From the NCBI GenBank assembly GCA_022781925.1, contig JALESO010000019.1, positions 1 to 39,661 of the forward strand: 39,661 nucleotides of DNA, read 5' to 3'. Below, one piece after another: positions 1 to 8,945 of the stretch. The DNA is from Lachnospiraceae bacterium. GTDB taxonomy: Bacteria > Bacillota > Clostridia > Lachnospirales > Lachnospiraceae. The notes under the pieces were generated by a model, which worked only from the letters and a program-made list of their open reading frames with translations, searched no databases and had not been told where the DNA came from. Numbering within the stretch: position 1 is the first letter of the stretch; each line of letters starts with the position of its first letter. Made by a program: the position numbers and the translations under genes.

Positions 1-62
1 GTTGTTTGGCGGAAGCATCCTGCGAAGCATGGCTTCCTTGAATTCTGGACTGTAGTTCATGT

Positions 63-1667
63 GTGAAGTTCCTTCCTGTGGTAGTTCTATTCTACCACAA
101 AAACTATTTCGCTTCACTGACAACTATCCTAACACACAGGGTTATGGGGCTGATGTCTTTTGTGGCAGTGCTTGGTCAGGTTCAGGTGCAGACTTACAGT
201 ACGAAGAAAGCGCGTGACAATATCTGGAAAAAGATGCTGAGTATGCGGATGGACTATTTTGACCGGAATAACGCAACAGATATGATGAGTGCGATTACAA
301 ATGATACGAGTGCTGCGATAAAGGATCTGGTAAACGTGCTTATTTACCTGATTCCGGACATTTATTATGTGATTATGGCATTGAAACGAATCAGCGAGTA
401 CCACTGGCTGCTGGTTCTTTCCTGTTTTTTTCTGTTACCTGTGAAATACATTTATGCATGGGTGATGGGACGTAAGGTACAGACAAATACAGCGGTGTTG
501 TATGGAAAAATCGGAGAACTTACCGGATATCTGGCGGACAGGATCAGTCATCTGCCACTGATCAAGACTTATACGAATGAGGAGCGGGAAGGTGCAAATG
601 GCAGGATTGTTGTGCATAAACTGTTTAAGGCAAATATGAAACTGGTGTATCTGGATAATATTTCCGAGGGGATAGTAAGGGCACTGGATGTATTGCAGAA
701 GTTTATCGTGATTGTCATTGCGGTTATTTTACTGCAGCAGGGAAAAATTGATATTGCCATGTGGCTGGCGTTCTTTCTGTTTGCGCAGAACCTGTTTTCC
801 AATGTAGATGAGGTATTTGAAATCTGGATTCGAATGAAAGGAATGCAGGGGGAGTTCCACCGAATCATTGATGTGATGGATGGACCGGAGGAAGAACAGC
901 ATGCGACTGCGCTATTTCCGGAGACTGGTGATATCCATTTCAAAAATATTACGTTTACTTATCCGGAGACAGATCAGCCGGCACTGGATCACGTATCCTT
1001 TACGGTGCAAAGAGGATCGTCACTGGCCATCGTAGGGCTGTGCGGAAGCGGTAAGACCACATCCATCAGTCTGCTGGAGCAGTTCTATCATCCACAGGAA
1101 GGCGAGATCCGGATCGGAGACACGGATATCCACGATATTTCTGTTGCAGATTTCCGCCGCAATCTTGCCTATGTGCAGCAGGGCGCACAGATTTTCAGCG
1201 GCGTTTTAAGAGATGCGGTTACATATGGTATCGACCGAACCATCACGGATGAGGAGATTCTGGCAGCAGCAGAGAAGACCGGTTTTGATGAGTATCTGAA
1301 TCTTTGTCCGGAGGGACTGGATACAGAAGTTGCTTCCGGTGGAGAGTCCATGTCAGGCGGACAGCGCCAGCGTCTGGTTCTGACCAGAGAGGTGCTGCGT
1401 GGCGGCGAGATCATTCTGATGGATGAACCGACTTCTGCCCTTGACGTACAGGTTTCGAAAAAGATTCAGGATACCATGGATACGGTATTTGCAGATAAAA
1501 CAAGAATTCTTGTTACTCACGATCTGAGTTTTGCAAGAAAATATGACCATATCATTGTAATGGAAGGTGGTCATCTGGTAGGGGAAGGAACCCATAAAGA
1601 GTTGCTGGCAGCCTGCGAGGTATATCAGAAAATGAACGAAAATGCAGGGGAGGAGATGGCAGAATGA
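63..1667 (+). CDS. ABC exporter half-transporter, first of a heterodimeric pair (5' end incomplete or disrupted)
   Basis: Fused membrane and ATPase domains of a type IV (exporter) ABC half-transporter. The ATPase domain is complete: Walker A GLCGSGKTT (K331), signature SGGQRQR from S431, Walker B ILMDEP followed by TSALD, and switch histidine in VTHD. Family members are usually about 570-600 residues. This frame gives 534 from a GTG at 63, and TM1 appears shortened or replaced. The frame is closed by TGA at 39-41, while the frame starting at base 1 reads a hydrophilic-then-aromatic segment (RKHPAKHGFLEFWTVV) that resembles an exporter N-terminus before stopping at 64-66. A frameshift near base 60, or a 5' end outside the window, is therefore likely. 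Its stop overlaps the start of the next gene (ATGA), so the two are translationally coupled. The substrate is unknown. Confidence 0.82.
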   Translation: MKFLPVVVLFYHKNYFASLTTILTHRVMGLMSFVAVLGQVQVQTYSTKKARDNIWKKMLSMRMDYFDRNNATDMMSAITNDTSAAIKDLVNVLIYLIPDIYYVIMALKRISEYHWLLVLSCFFLLPVKYIYAWVMGRKVQTNTAVLYGKIGELTGYLADRISHLPLIKTYTNEEREGANGRIVVHKLFKANMKLVYLDNISEGIVRALDVLQKFIVIVIAVILLQQGKIDIAMWLAFFLFAQNLFSNVDEVFEIWIRMKGMQGEFHRIIDVMDGPEEEQHATALFPETGDIHFKNITFTYPETDQPALDHVSFTVQRGSSLAIVGLCGSGKTTSISLLEQFYHPQEGEIRIGDTDIHDISVADFRRNLAYVQQGAQIFSGVLRDAVTYGIDRTITDEEILAAAEKTGFDEYLNLCPEGLDTEVASGGESMSGGQRQRLVLTREVLRGGEIILMDEPTSALDVQVSKKIQDTMDTVFADKTRILVTHDLSFARKYDHIIVMEGGHLVGEGTHKELLAACEVYQKMNENAGEEMAE

Positions 1668-3385
1668 AAAGAAAACATTCATCAGAGAAACAAAAACTGA
1701 ATTATTTTGCCGTCTTAAAAGGCGTGAAACTGCCATGGCTCCTGATTCTGCTCAGCACCGTATTTTCACTTATTATGATGCGGGCCGAGCTTCAGGTGGC
1801 AACATTGACGGCAGATATTATCGATGTCAGCCAGAAAGCGATCAATGGAAGCAAGCTGGTTACCTATATCTCCATGGCAGTCATTTCTGCCGTCGGTACG
1901 ATCCTGAGTAATTATTTTACGAGAAGAATGGAAGAGACAGTAACGCTTCGTGTCAGAATGAAATTGTGGGATAAGATCATGCATCTGCCGACAAGATATT
2001 ATGACCAGGACAGCGGCGATCAGCTGGTCAGCCGTGTGACTTCCGATGCGGAGGCACCATCTTCTCTGTTTACGACAGCAGTATCCTGCGTGGTCTGCGT
2101 GGTGACATCTGTTCAGGCGTTCCGGCAGTTATTTGCATATCATGAAAAACTGGCAGCGTTTTCCCTGCTGATTATTCCGCTGACACTGGCCATCAGTATC
2201 GGAATCGGAATCCTTCAGTTTAAGCTGAGTGTGTATGCAACGACCACGATGGCAGGAAGTACCGGGTATCTGGCAGAGCGTGTGCGTAACTTTCGGCTGA
2301 TCAAGAGTGCAGTGGCAGAAAAACTGGAAAGTACACAGGGCAAATGGAACTTTAAGGAAATGTACAAGGCAGATTTCTTTAACTGGATGGTCGTGGCCGT
2401 TTATCAGCTGTCTTCGGATATTTTTTCCATTTTCTTTATTGTGATCGTATTCGTTATGGGCGGCCAGCTTGTAGCCAAAGGAGAGGTTACCATCGGTGAT
2501 CTGACCGGATTCTACATGATCACAGGTATCGTATCTCTGCAGCTGATGCAGTTCTTTATGAATGTGGGATCCATCTTCGGTACGTTTGGTACGATGAAGA
2601 AGATCACACAGGTTACCGAGACGGATGCGGAAAAGAAAGGCGGCAAAGAGGTTCCGCAGATTTGTGCGGATATCGTATTTGACCATGTGGACTTTGCATA
2701 CAATGAGGAGCGTGAAATCTTAAAGGACATCAGCGTGCGGATTCCGATGGGCAAAGTAACCGCCATCATCGGTGGAAACGGAGCCGGAAAATCTACGGTT
2801 TTCAAGCTGCTTACCCGTCTGTATGAGCCGACATCCGGAAAAATTGAGTTTCATGAGGACAATATCGCGGATTACAATGTGACACAGTGGAGAGACCGGT
2901 TTGCTTATGTATTCCAGAAAAATCCGCTGGTCATCGGAACCGTGCGGGAGAATCTGACCTATGGACTTGACCGGGAAGTCAGCGATGAGGAACTCATTGA
3001 AGTGACAAAAAAGGCGAACTGTTATGACTGCATCATGAGCAAGCCGGAGGGATTTAACGAGGATGTGGGTCTGGACGGTTCCAACTTCTCCGGCGGTCAG
3101 GGACAGTGTATCTCCATCGCCAGGGCAATGCTGCGGGATGCGGACTATCTGCTTCTGGATGAGGCAACCAGCAATCTGGATGTGATCAGTGAGGCAATGG
3201 TGACAGAGGCACTGAATCATCTGATGGAGAATAAGACTACGATTATGATCGCGCATAATTACGCGGCAACCCAGAATGCGGACAACATCATCGTTATGCG
3301 GGATGGCAGGATCGAAGCATCCGGTACACCGGGGGAAATGCTGGCGCACAACGAATACTATCAGTTATTCAGTAAAAATTTATAA
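1664..3385 (+). CDS. ABC exporter half-transporter, second of the pair
   Basis: A full-length 573-residue ABC half-exporter: about six transmembrane helices in residues 20-310, then an ATPase domain with Walker A GGNGAGKST (K376), Walker B LLLDEA followed by TSNLD, and switch histidine in IAHN. The signature is SGGQGQ (S476-Q481), with glycine where SGGQRQ is usual. The paired ATPase sites may therefore be unequal, as is common in heterodimeric exporters. Its ATG overlaps the stop of the preceding gene by 4 bases, so the two products very likely form one transporter at the cytoplasmic membrane. An M16 peptidase gene follows after 97 bases. A peptide or drug substrate would fit but is not shown by the sequence. 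Confidence 0.93.
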   Translation: MKRKHSSEKQKLNYFAVLKGVKLPWLLILLSTVFSLIMMRAELQVATLTADIIDVSQKAINGSKLVTYISMAVISAVGTILSNYFTRRMEETVTLRVRMKLWDKIMHLPTRYYDQDSGDQLVSRVTSDAEAPSSLFTTAVSCVVCVVTSVQAFRQLFAYHEKLAAFSLLIIPLTLAISIGIGILQFKLSVYATTTMAGSTGYLAERVRNFRLIKSAVAEKLESTQGKWNFKEMYKADFFNWMVVAVYQLSSDIFSIFFIVIVFVMGGQLVAKGEVTIGDLTGFYMITGIVSLQLMQFFMNVGSIFGTFGTMKKITQVTETDAEKKGGKEVPQICADIVFDHVDFAYNEEREILKDISVRIPMGKVTAIIGGNGAGKSTVFKLLTRLYEPTSGKIEFHEDNIADYNVTQWRDRFAYVFQKNPLVIGTVRENLTYGLDREVSDEELIEVTKKANCYDCIMSKPEGFNEDVGLDGSNFSGGQGQCISIARAMLRDADYLLLDEATSNLDVISEAMVTEALNHLMENKTTIMIAHNYAATQNADNIIVMRDGRIEASGTPGEMLAHNEYYQLFSKNL

Positions 3386-3482
3386 GAAAAATTGTAACGT
3401 ATCCTTGTGGAGCGTTTCTTACAGTCGAGAGGAAACTTTAACTCAGACTGATTTGAAAGGAAAAATTTGAAAGGAAGACAGA

Positions 3483-6368
3483 ATGAATCAGACAACAAAT
3501 TTGAAAACCATGCAGCCGGGGGATATCTGCTGTGGATTTAAGCTGATCAAAAAAGAATATGTATCATCCCATGCGGCGGACTGTTATACTATGAGACATG
3601 AAAAATCCGGTGCAGAACTGCTGTATTTCGACCGGGCAGATGAAAATAAGACATTTTCAATCTCTTTTAAGACGTTGCCGGAAGATCACACCGGAGTATT
3701 CCATATTCTGGAGCACAGTCTGTTAAACGGATCCGAGAAATTTCCGGTAAAAGAGCCATTTGTATTGTTACTTCAGAATTCCATGCAGACATTTTTAAAT
3801 GCCATGACCTTCAGTGACAAGACGGTATTTCCGGTATCCAGCCGGAATGAGCAGGATCTGTTCCATCTGATGATGGTGTATCTGGATGGTGTGTTCGCAC
3901 CGCTGATCTACACAAAACCGGAGATCTTCATGCAGGAAGGATGGCATTACGAATTTGAAGATCCATCCGGTGAGCCGTATTACAACGGTGTTGTATTCAG
4001 CGAGATGAAGGGCGCTTTTTCCGATGTGGATCAGCTGATGGGGGATGAATCCCAGCGGATGCTGTTCCCGGATACCAGCTACGGTTATACCAGTGGCGGT
4101 GCCCCGGAACACATTACGGATCTGACCTACGAGAAATTCATCGAGACACACAGACGGTTTTATCATCCGTCCAATGCCAAGATCATTTTTGACGGTCATA
4201 TGAATATTGAGCGTTTTCTGGCGTACATCGATACCGAATATCTGTCAAAATACGACTATCAGGAGCCGGATTTTGATTTTGTAAAACAGGAGCCGAAGAC
4301 CACGGAAGAGACTATTGTCTACGAGGCACAGCAGGGCGCCGAAGACCTGGCGCATATGTGCGTGGCAAAGATCTTTGGTATGCATCAGGAGACAGAGAAA
4401 ATCTATGCGGCGAAGATCCTGACCGATTATCTGACCGGTTCCAATGAGGCTCCGCTGAAACGGGCATTTCTGGAGCGCGGACTGGCTCAGGATGTCATGC
4501 TGACTGTGACCGATCAGGTATATCAGCCGAGCATTGCACTGGTAGCATACAATACGGACAAAGAGAAATTCCCGGAGATCAAAGCGGCATTGCCGGAAAT
4601 CGTTCACGCACTGGCTGTGCAGGGACTGGATAAAGAAGCACTGCTGGCATCTGTGGAGCATTTTGCTTTTATGAACAGAGAAATCAGTGAGCCATATGGT
4701 GTGGAACTCGTGGTGAAAGCGCTGGGAAGCTGGCTGTACGGGGATGATCCGCTGACAGATATTGAAAATGCAGGCATTTTTGATGCATTGCGGGAAAACG
4801 TAAATACCGGCTATTTTGAGGAACTTCTGCTGGAACTTCTGGGGAATGTAGCGGATAAATCCTATCTGTATGTGCTTCCGTCACTGACAAAAGGGGAGGA
4901 AGACGCAAAACGTGAGGCAGAAAAGCTGGCAAAAATTACTGCCGCATGGAGTGATGCGGACCGGCAGCAGGCTTTTGCCAGTTTTGCAAAAATGCAGGAA
5001 TGGCAGCAGAGCATGGACGATGAAGAAGCCTTGGCTGCACTGCCCCATCTGGAATTATCCGATGTGCCGCAGGAGAGCAGAACGACCGATACAGAAGTAG
5101 TTCAGATTGCAGGGCATGATGCATTGAAAGTAAAGACGGATACCAATGGAATCGTATACCTGAACCTGTATTTTGATATTTCTGATTTTTCATCGGAAGA
5201 ACTGCAGATGGTCAATACGATGACGGCATGCTTTGGAGAACTTGGCACGAAACATTATACCGGAGATAAGATCCAGACAAAGATCAAAGCTGTATTGGGT
5301 CATTTGTGGACAAAAGTGGAAGTGATGGCAAAACCGGGAGATCTGCAGCACAGCCGCCAGTATCTGCTGGTATCAGCGGCCATGCTGGAGGAAAATACAG
5401 AAGCTGCGCTGGAACTTATAGAGGAACTGCTGGTAAACGGCAGATACGATGAGACAGAGAAAATCTATGAGACGGTTCAGCAGAATGATTATCTGATGAA
5501 ACAGTCACTGATCGGAAACGGCCATTTGTTTGCCATGACAAAAGCACTGTCCGCGTTCTCCGAGGAAGGTGCAGTCAAAGAACTTCTGGAGGGCGAAAGT
5601 TTTGTCCACTGGTTTGGCGGTCTGGCAGAAGGCTACATGGAGCATGCCACAGAGCACAGCGAGACATTTGCCGGACTGATGGCGAAAGCCTTTGCAAAAA
5701 ATCGTGTGTTTGTGGGATACAGTGGAACTCTCCGAGAGGAACAGATCGCGGATCTGATCGAAAAGCTTCCGGAGAATGAGATGGGAGCAGCTGCATCACA
5801 TCCGTTATCGGATAAAGCGGACAGTACCATTGAGATTCCGGCAGCGGTCGGATACTCTGCACTGGGAGATAACGTATACAGTCTTGGCAGCGGATTTTCC
5901 GGTCACTGGGCCGTATTGAGTTCCCTGATGTCTTTCGGATATCTGTGGAATATGATCCGTGTGCAGGGCGGCGCTTACGGCACGGGGTTGTCAGTCCGGA
6001 TGAACGGAGATGTATTTGCTTATTCCTACCGGGATCCGAATGTAGCCAATACCCGGGAAGTATATGGCGGCATGGCAGAATTTCTGGAGCAGTTTCTGGC
6101 ACAGGGCATGCCGTTTGATGATATCATCATCGGTACGTTAGGTTCGGTGGAGCCGCTGCTGGCACCGTCGGGCATCTGTGATGTGGAATGCATCCGATAT
6201 CTGAAAGGGATCACAAAAGAGGACGTGGCCCGGATCCGCCGTGAGATCCTTACCACCACGGAGAATGAGTTGAAGGCACTTGTTGCAGTGATGGAAGCCT
6301 ATGTGGCAGACGGTAAGTTCTGTGCTGTGGGAGACAAGGGAACGCTGGATGCCCTGAAAGCAGATTAA
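3483..6368 (+). CDS. M16C zinc metallopeptidase (PreP-like, insulinase family)
   Basis: A 961-residue clamshell peptidase of the presequence-protease subgroup, which degrades oligopeptides inside a closed chamber. The inverted zinc motif HxxEH is at H74-E77-H78. The distal zinc ligand is E174 in SEMKGAFSD. The H78-to-E174 spacing of 96 equals that of plant PreP as I recall it (H77, E80, H81, E177). The full length covers the four M16 domains. No signal peptide is seen, so a cytoplasmic peptidase is likely. AGGAAG lies just before the ATG at 3483. The gene follows the ABC exporter pair and ends at a strong terminator, so co-transcription with the exporter is possible. A joint role in peptide turnover or export is only inferred. 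Confidence 0.93.
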   Translation: MNQTTNLKTMQPGDICCGFKLIKKEYVSSHAADCYTMRHEKSGAELLYFDRADENKTFSISFKTLPEDHTGVFHILEHSLLNGSEKFPVKEPFVLLLQNSMQTFLNAMTFSDKTVFPVSSRNEQDLFHLMMVYLDGVFAPLIYTKPEIFMQEGWHYEFEDPSGEPYYNGVVFSEMKGAFSDVDQLMGDESQRMLFPDTSYGYTSGGAPEHITDLTYEKFIETHRRFYHPSNAKIIFDGHMNIERFLAYIDTEYLSKYDYQEPDFDFVKQEPKTTEETIVYEAQQGAEDLAHMCVAKIFGMHQETEKIYAAKILTDYLTGSNEAPLKRAFLERGLAQDVMLTVTDQVYQPSIALVAYNTDKEKFPEIKAALPEIVHALAVQGLDKEALLASVEHFAFMNREISEPYGVELVVKALGSWLYGDDPLTDIENAGIFDALRENVNTGYFEELLLELLGNVADKSYLYVLPSLTKGEEDAKREAEKLAKITAAWSDADRQQAFASFAKMQEWQQSMDDEEALAALPHLELSDVPQESRTTDTEVVQIAGHDALKVKTDTNGIVYLNLYFDISDFSSEELQMVNTMTACFGELGTKHYTGDKIQTKIKAVLGHLWTKVEVMAKPGDLQHSRQYLLVSAAMLEENTEAALELIEELLVNGRYDETEKIYETVQQNDYLMKQSLIGNGHLFAMTKALSAFSEEGAVKELLEGESFVHWFGGLAEGYMEHATEHSETFAGLMAKAFAKNRVFVGYSGTLREEQIADLIEKLPENEMGAAASHPLSDKADSTIEIPAAVGYSALGDNVYSLGSGFSGHWAVLSSLMSFGYLWNMIRVQGGAYGTGLSVRMNGDVFAYSYRDPNVANTREVYGGMAEFLEQFLAQGMPFDDIIIGTLGSVEPLLAPSGICDVECIRYLKGITKEDVARIRREILTTTENELKALVAVMEAYVADGKFCAVGDKGTLDALKAD

Positions 6369-6387
6369 ACAAAAAGAAAGATAGAAC

Positions 6388-6436
6388 AAATCCCCGGAGC
6401 AGATCAGAGAGGAAGCTGAACTCCGGGGATTTTTAA
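6388..6436 (+). terminator. Rho-independent terminator after the M16 peptidase
   Basis: Perfect 10-bp stem, ATCCCCGGAG (6390-6399) with CTCCGGGGAT (6421-6430), running into a T-tract. It separates the exporter/peptidase genes from the riboswitch operon. Confidence 0.9.
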
Positions 6437-6537
6437 TGTCAGAAACATTATCTTTTTGAACGATTTCGCTTAAAAACCGGTTATGGTGTCATGCGAAAGA
6501 AGTATATGATTTTGCAAAGAATGTATACCTTCAGATA

Positions 6538-6566
6538 TTGAAAAAAATTATCGGATATGCTATGAT
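6538..6566 (+). promoter_or_regulatory. Sigma-A promoter of the cobalamin-riboswitch operon
   Basis: TTGAAA (6538-6543), 17-base spacer, TATGAT (6561-6566). It lies after the preceding terminator and gives a leader of about 340 bases containing the riboswitch. Confidence 0.75.
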
Positions 6567-6590
6567 GTTTTTAAGTTCATAGAGAGAGAC

Positions 6591-6880
6591 AAAGGGTGCC
6601 GGAAGCCGGTATTTTTGTAAGAGGAATAATCCAACGCTGTTAATTACGATCGGAGCAGCGACGGGGTTATTTTTGGTTACAGGAAAACCAGCAGATGGTT
6701 AAAAGGGAAACAGGTGTAAATCCTGTACGAACTCGTCACTGTGATAAGGGAGCACCGATTCGAATACTGGTCACTGATGCGGACAAAATGCGGTCTGTAT
6801 TGGGAAGGCGGAATCTGTGCGATGATTTTTCAGTCAGGAAACCTGCCAGTTGTCTGGTATCGGGAAACCGTACCCTGTGG
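6591..6880 (+). ncRNA. Cobalamin riboswitch (5' boundary uncertain)
   Basis: Core motifs of the B12 element are in order. A GGTTAAAAGGGAA segment (the B12-box strand, about 6697-6709) is followed by an ACAGGTG/ATCCTGT arm. Then come the GTCACTGTGA region, ACTGGTCACTGATG, GGGAAGGCGG with a following GATGA, and the 3' signature TCAGGAAACCTGCC ending near 6847. A GGTATCGG/CCGTACC hairpin at about 6857-6878 may be the L13 arm or expression platform. Family knowledge says such elements turn off downstream genes when cobalamin is abundant. The aptamer proper starts near 6671. The segment 6591-6674 holds two further small hairpins, each followed by T-runs. No classic terminator lies between the aptamer and the start codon, so translational control is likely. 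Confidence 0.9.
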
Positions 6881-6911
6881 ATCATAATATATACTCAAAG
6901 GAGAAGGAAAA

Positions 6912-8141
6912 ATGAAAAAGAGAATGATTGCCTTAATGGCAGTATTCGCTTTGGCAGTAGGTATGCTTGGCGGATGTGGAAACAACAACAGTACAGATGC
7001 AGGAAAAGACAATGCAGTCAGTGCAGCAGATGAGACAAGTGCTGCAGCGGAAGAAGATTCTGATCAGGCGAAAGCAGATGAAGTTGCTGCATTGATCGAT
7101 GCGATTTATGTACAGGAAAGAACAGACAAGACAGATGAGCAGTGTGAGGCTGCGAAAGCTGCATGGGATAAATTGACAGATGCCCAGAAAGAACTGGTAG
7201 AGGGCGAAAATGCAGATCCGGATTATTTCGGCAGAGATACCGGTGATGCTTCCAAGGATGATCCGCTGAATCAGGATGAGATCGGTGAGAACGAGATCCT
7301 TGTTGTAAGCTTTGGTACATCCTTTAACGACAGCCGTGTTGCAGATATCGGCGGCGTGGAAAAAGCAATTCAGGAAGCAAATCCGGAATGGTCTGTAAGA
7401 AGAGCATTTACCGCTCAGATCATCATCAACCATGTACAGGCAAGAGATGGTGAGAAGATTGACAACGTTGATCAGGCACTTCAGAGAGCCGTAGATAATG
7501 GCGTAAAGAATCTGGTGGTTCAGCCGACACACTTAATGCATGGTGCTGAGTATGACGAGCTGGTTGAGACTCTGGATAACTACAAAGACAAATTTGAGTC
7601 CGTTGTTGTTGCAGAACCGTTACTGGGTGAAGTAGGAGATGACGCAACCGTTGTAAATGAAGACAAAGCCAAAGTAGCTGAGGATATCACAGCAGAGGCA
7701 GTAAAGACCGCAGGATATGATTCTCTGGATGCTGCAAAAGCAGACAGCACCGCTTTTGTATTCATGGGACATGGTACTTCCCATACAGCAAAAGTAAGCT
7801 ACAGCCAGATGGCAGAGCAGATGAAAGAACTCGGTTATGATAACGTATTTATCGGAACCGTAGAGGGTGAACCGGAAGAGACCGCTCATGAGCAGGTCAT
7901 CGAGGCTGTCAAAGCAGCTGGTTACAAGAACGTTGTATTAAGACCGTTAATGGTAGTTGCCGGTGATCATGCAAACAACGACATGGCAGGCGATGACGGT
8001 GATTCCTGGAAGAGTCTGTTTACAGCAAGCGGATATTTTGATAAAATTGATACACAGATTGCTGGTTTAGGTGAGATTGAAGCTATTCAGCAGATCTATG
8101 TAGATCATACAAGAGCTGCGATTGAATCTTTAGGAAAATAA
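6912..8141 (+). CDS. cbiK: Lipid-anchored CbiK-like sirohydrochlorin cobaltochelatase (or related tetrapyrrole chelatase)
   Basis: A 409-residue protein. Residues 1-21 form a lipoprotein signal ending in lipobox LGGC. A charged, Glu/Asp-rich linker and a short helical segment (about residues 55-105) follow, then a class II chelatase of the anaerobic CbiK type from ILVVSFGTSF onward. Candidate metal-binding histidines are H207/H210 in QPTHLMHGAEY and H287 (with H291) in MGHGTSH, matching the two-histidine active site of CbiK. Ordinary CbiK is cytoplasmic and inserts cobalt into sirohydrochlorin. The lipobox here places the enzyme outside the membrane, as in the periplasmic Desulfovibrio CbiK-P. 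Control by a B12 riboswitch and the following uptake genes support tetrapyrrole or cobalt salvage. Insertion and removal of metal are both possible. AAAGGAGAAGG precedes the ATG. Confidence 0.88.
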   Translation: MKKRMIALMAVFALAVGMLGGCGNNNSTDAGKDNAVSAADETSAAAEEDSDQAKADEVAALIDAIYVQERTDKTDEQCEAAKAAWDKLTDAQKELVEGENADPDYFGRDTGDASKDDPLNQDEIGENEILVVSFGTSFNDSRVADIGGVEKAIQEANPEWSVRRAFTAQIIINHVQARDGEKIDNVDQALQRAVDNGVKNLVVQPTHLMHGAEYDELVETLDNYKDKFESVVVAEPLLGEVGDDATVVNEDKAKVAEDITAEAVKTAGYDSLDAAKADSTAFVFMGHGTSHTAKVSYSQMAEQMKELGYDNVFIGTVEGEPEETAHEQVIEAVKAAGYKNVVLRPLMVVAGDHANNDMAGDDGDSWKSLFTASGYFDKIDTQIAGLGEIEAIQQIYVDHTRAAIESLGK

Positions 8142-8164
8142 AGAAGGAAGCTCCCGGAGCGCAG

Positions 8165-8250
8165 ATCTTACAGCAGAAAATAAATAAACTGGAAATCTCA
8201 CAGCAGGAATGAATGTTCGTTCCTGCTGTGAGTGCTATCTGTAAGGATAT
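8165..8250 (+). other. Nested hairpin between chelatase and NEAT-like genes
   Basis: A perfect 13-bp stem (8197-8209 with 8220-8232, loop of 10) sits inside a second pairing, CTTACAG (8167-8173) with CTGTAAG (8239-8245). No T-run follows, so this looks more like an mRNA processing or stability element inside an operon than a terminator. Confidence 0.6.
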
Positions 8251-8349
8251 TTTGCAGTGTGGATCAGTGGGTACAGAAGCTGTTTTTATGAGAATGTGTG
8301 GATCGTGTATTTGCAGGGGAGCAATGGAGCAGGAAGGAAAACAAAGCAT

Positions 8350-8928
8350 ATGAAGAAAAGAATTTTGATGCTGGCAGCAGTATTCGCTCTGGCAGCAGGT
8401 ATGCTGGGCGGCTGCGGTAATAATTCACAGTCCGCATCAGGCAGTGTAAACGAAAGCATCAGCGATGTCAGTGCGCAGAGTGAAGCAGATACAGACAATC
8501 AGGAAGCGGATGCCAAAGATGGACAGGATACGTCTGAAGCGGCGGCAGAGCCGGTTGTTCTGGAGGATGGAGTCTATACGGTGAAATTTAATACCGACAG
8601 CAGCATGTTCCATGCCAACGAGGCATACGACGGCTGCGGTACTTTGACCGTTCAGAATGGGACGATGACACTTCATGTCAGTCTGGCTTCCAAACACATT
8701 GTAAACCTGTTTGTGGGAACTGCGGCAGATGCACAGAAAGACGGTGCCCAGATCTTACAGCCGACAACAGACACGGTTACTTACAGCGACGGATATACGG
8801 AGGAAGTGTATGGATTTGATGTTCCGGTGGAAGCTGTGAACCAGAAATTTGATCTGGCGCTTCTGGGAACAAAGGGAACCTGGTACGATCATAAAGTCAG
8901 TGTATCAGATCCGGTAAAAGCAGAGTAA
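8350..8928 (+). CDS. NEAT-like domain lipoprotein (putative heme/tetrapyrrole binding)
   Basis: A 192-residue lipoprotein. The start at 8350 is chosen because it gives a clean signal peptide with lipobox LGGC; an upstream in-frame start would bury it. After an acidic linker, a single beta-rich domain (about residues 75-188) begins LEDGVYTVKF and ends near WYDHKVSVSD. It resembles the NEAT / iron-transport-associated fold: a DGxYxV opening, a central MTLHVSL strand and a closing YDH strand. No identified heme-axial tyrosine motif is claimed. The signal peptide is nearly identical to that of the preceding chelatase, which suggests local duplication. It probably hands a tetrapyrrole or metal complex to the downstream binding protein. 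Family assignment is by pattern only. Confidence 0.7.
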   Translation: MKKRILMLAAVFALAAGMLGGCGNNSQSASGSVNESISDVSAQSEADTDNQEADAKDGQDTSEAAAEPVVLEDGVYTVKFNTDSSMFHANEAYDGCGTLTVQNGTMTLHVSLASKHIVNLFVGTAADAQKDGAQILQPTTDTVTYSDGYTEEVYGFDVPVEAVNQKFDLALLGTKGTWYDHKVSVSDPVKAE

Positions 8929-8945
8929 AGGACACAGAAAACAGG

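Noticed and set aside
11-37. Inverted repeat GGAAGC...GCTTCC at the left edge
   Set aside because: Only six base pairs with a 15-base loop, no T-run, and it lies within what looks like coding sequence; likely chance.
4245-4661. Open frame on the minus strand inside the M16 peptidase gene
   Set aside because: Shadow of a strongly coding plus-strand gene; no ribosome site or family resemblance. The same applies to the many other antisense frames in the window.
8257-8349. Upstream extension of the NEAT-like lipoprotein
   Set aside because: It would place the lipoprotein signal in the interior of the protein; the start at 8350 gives a standard signal peptide.
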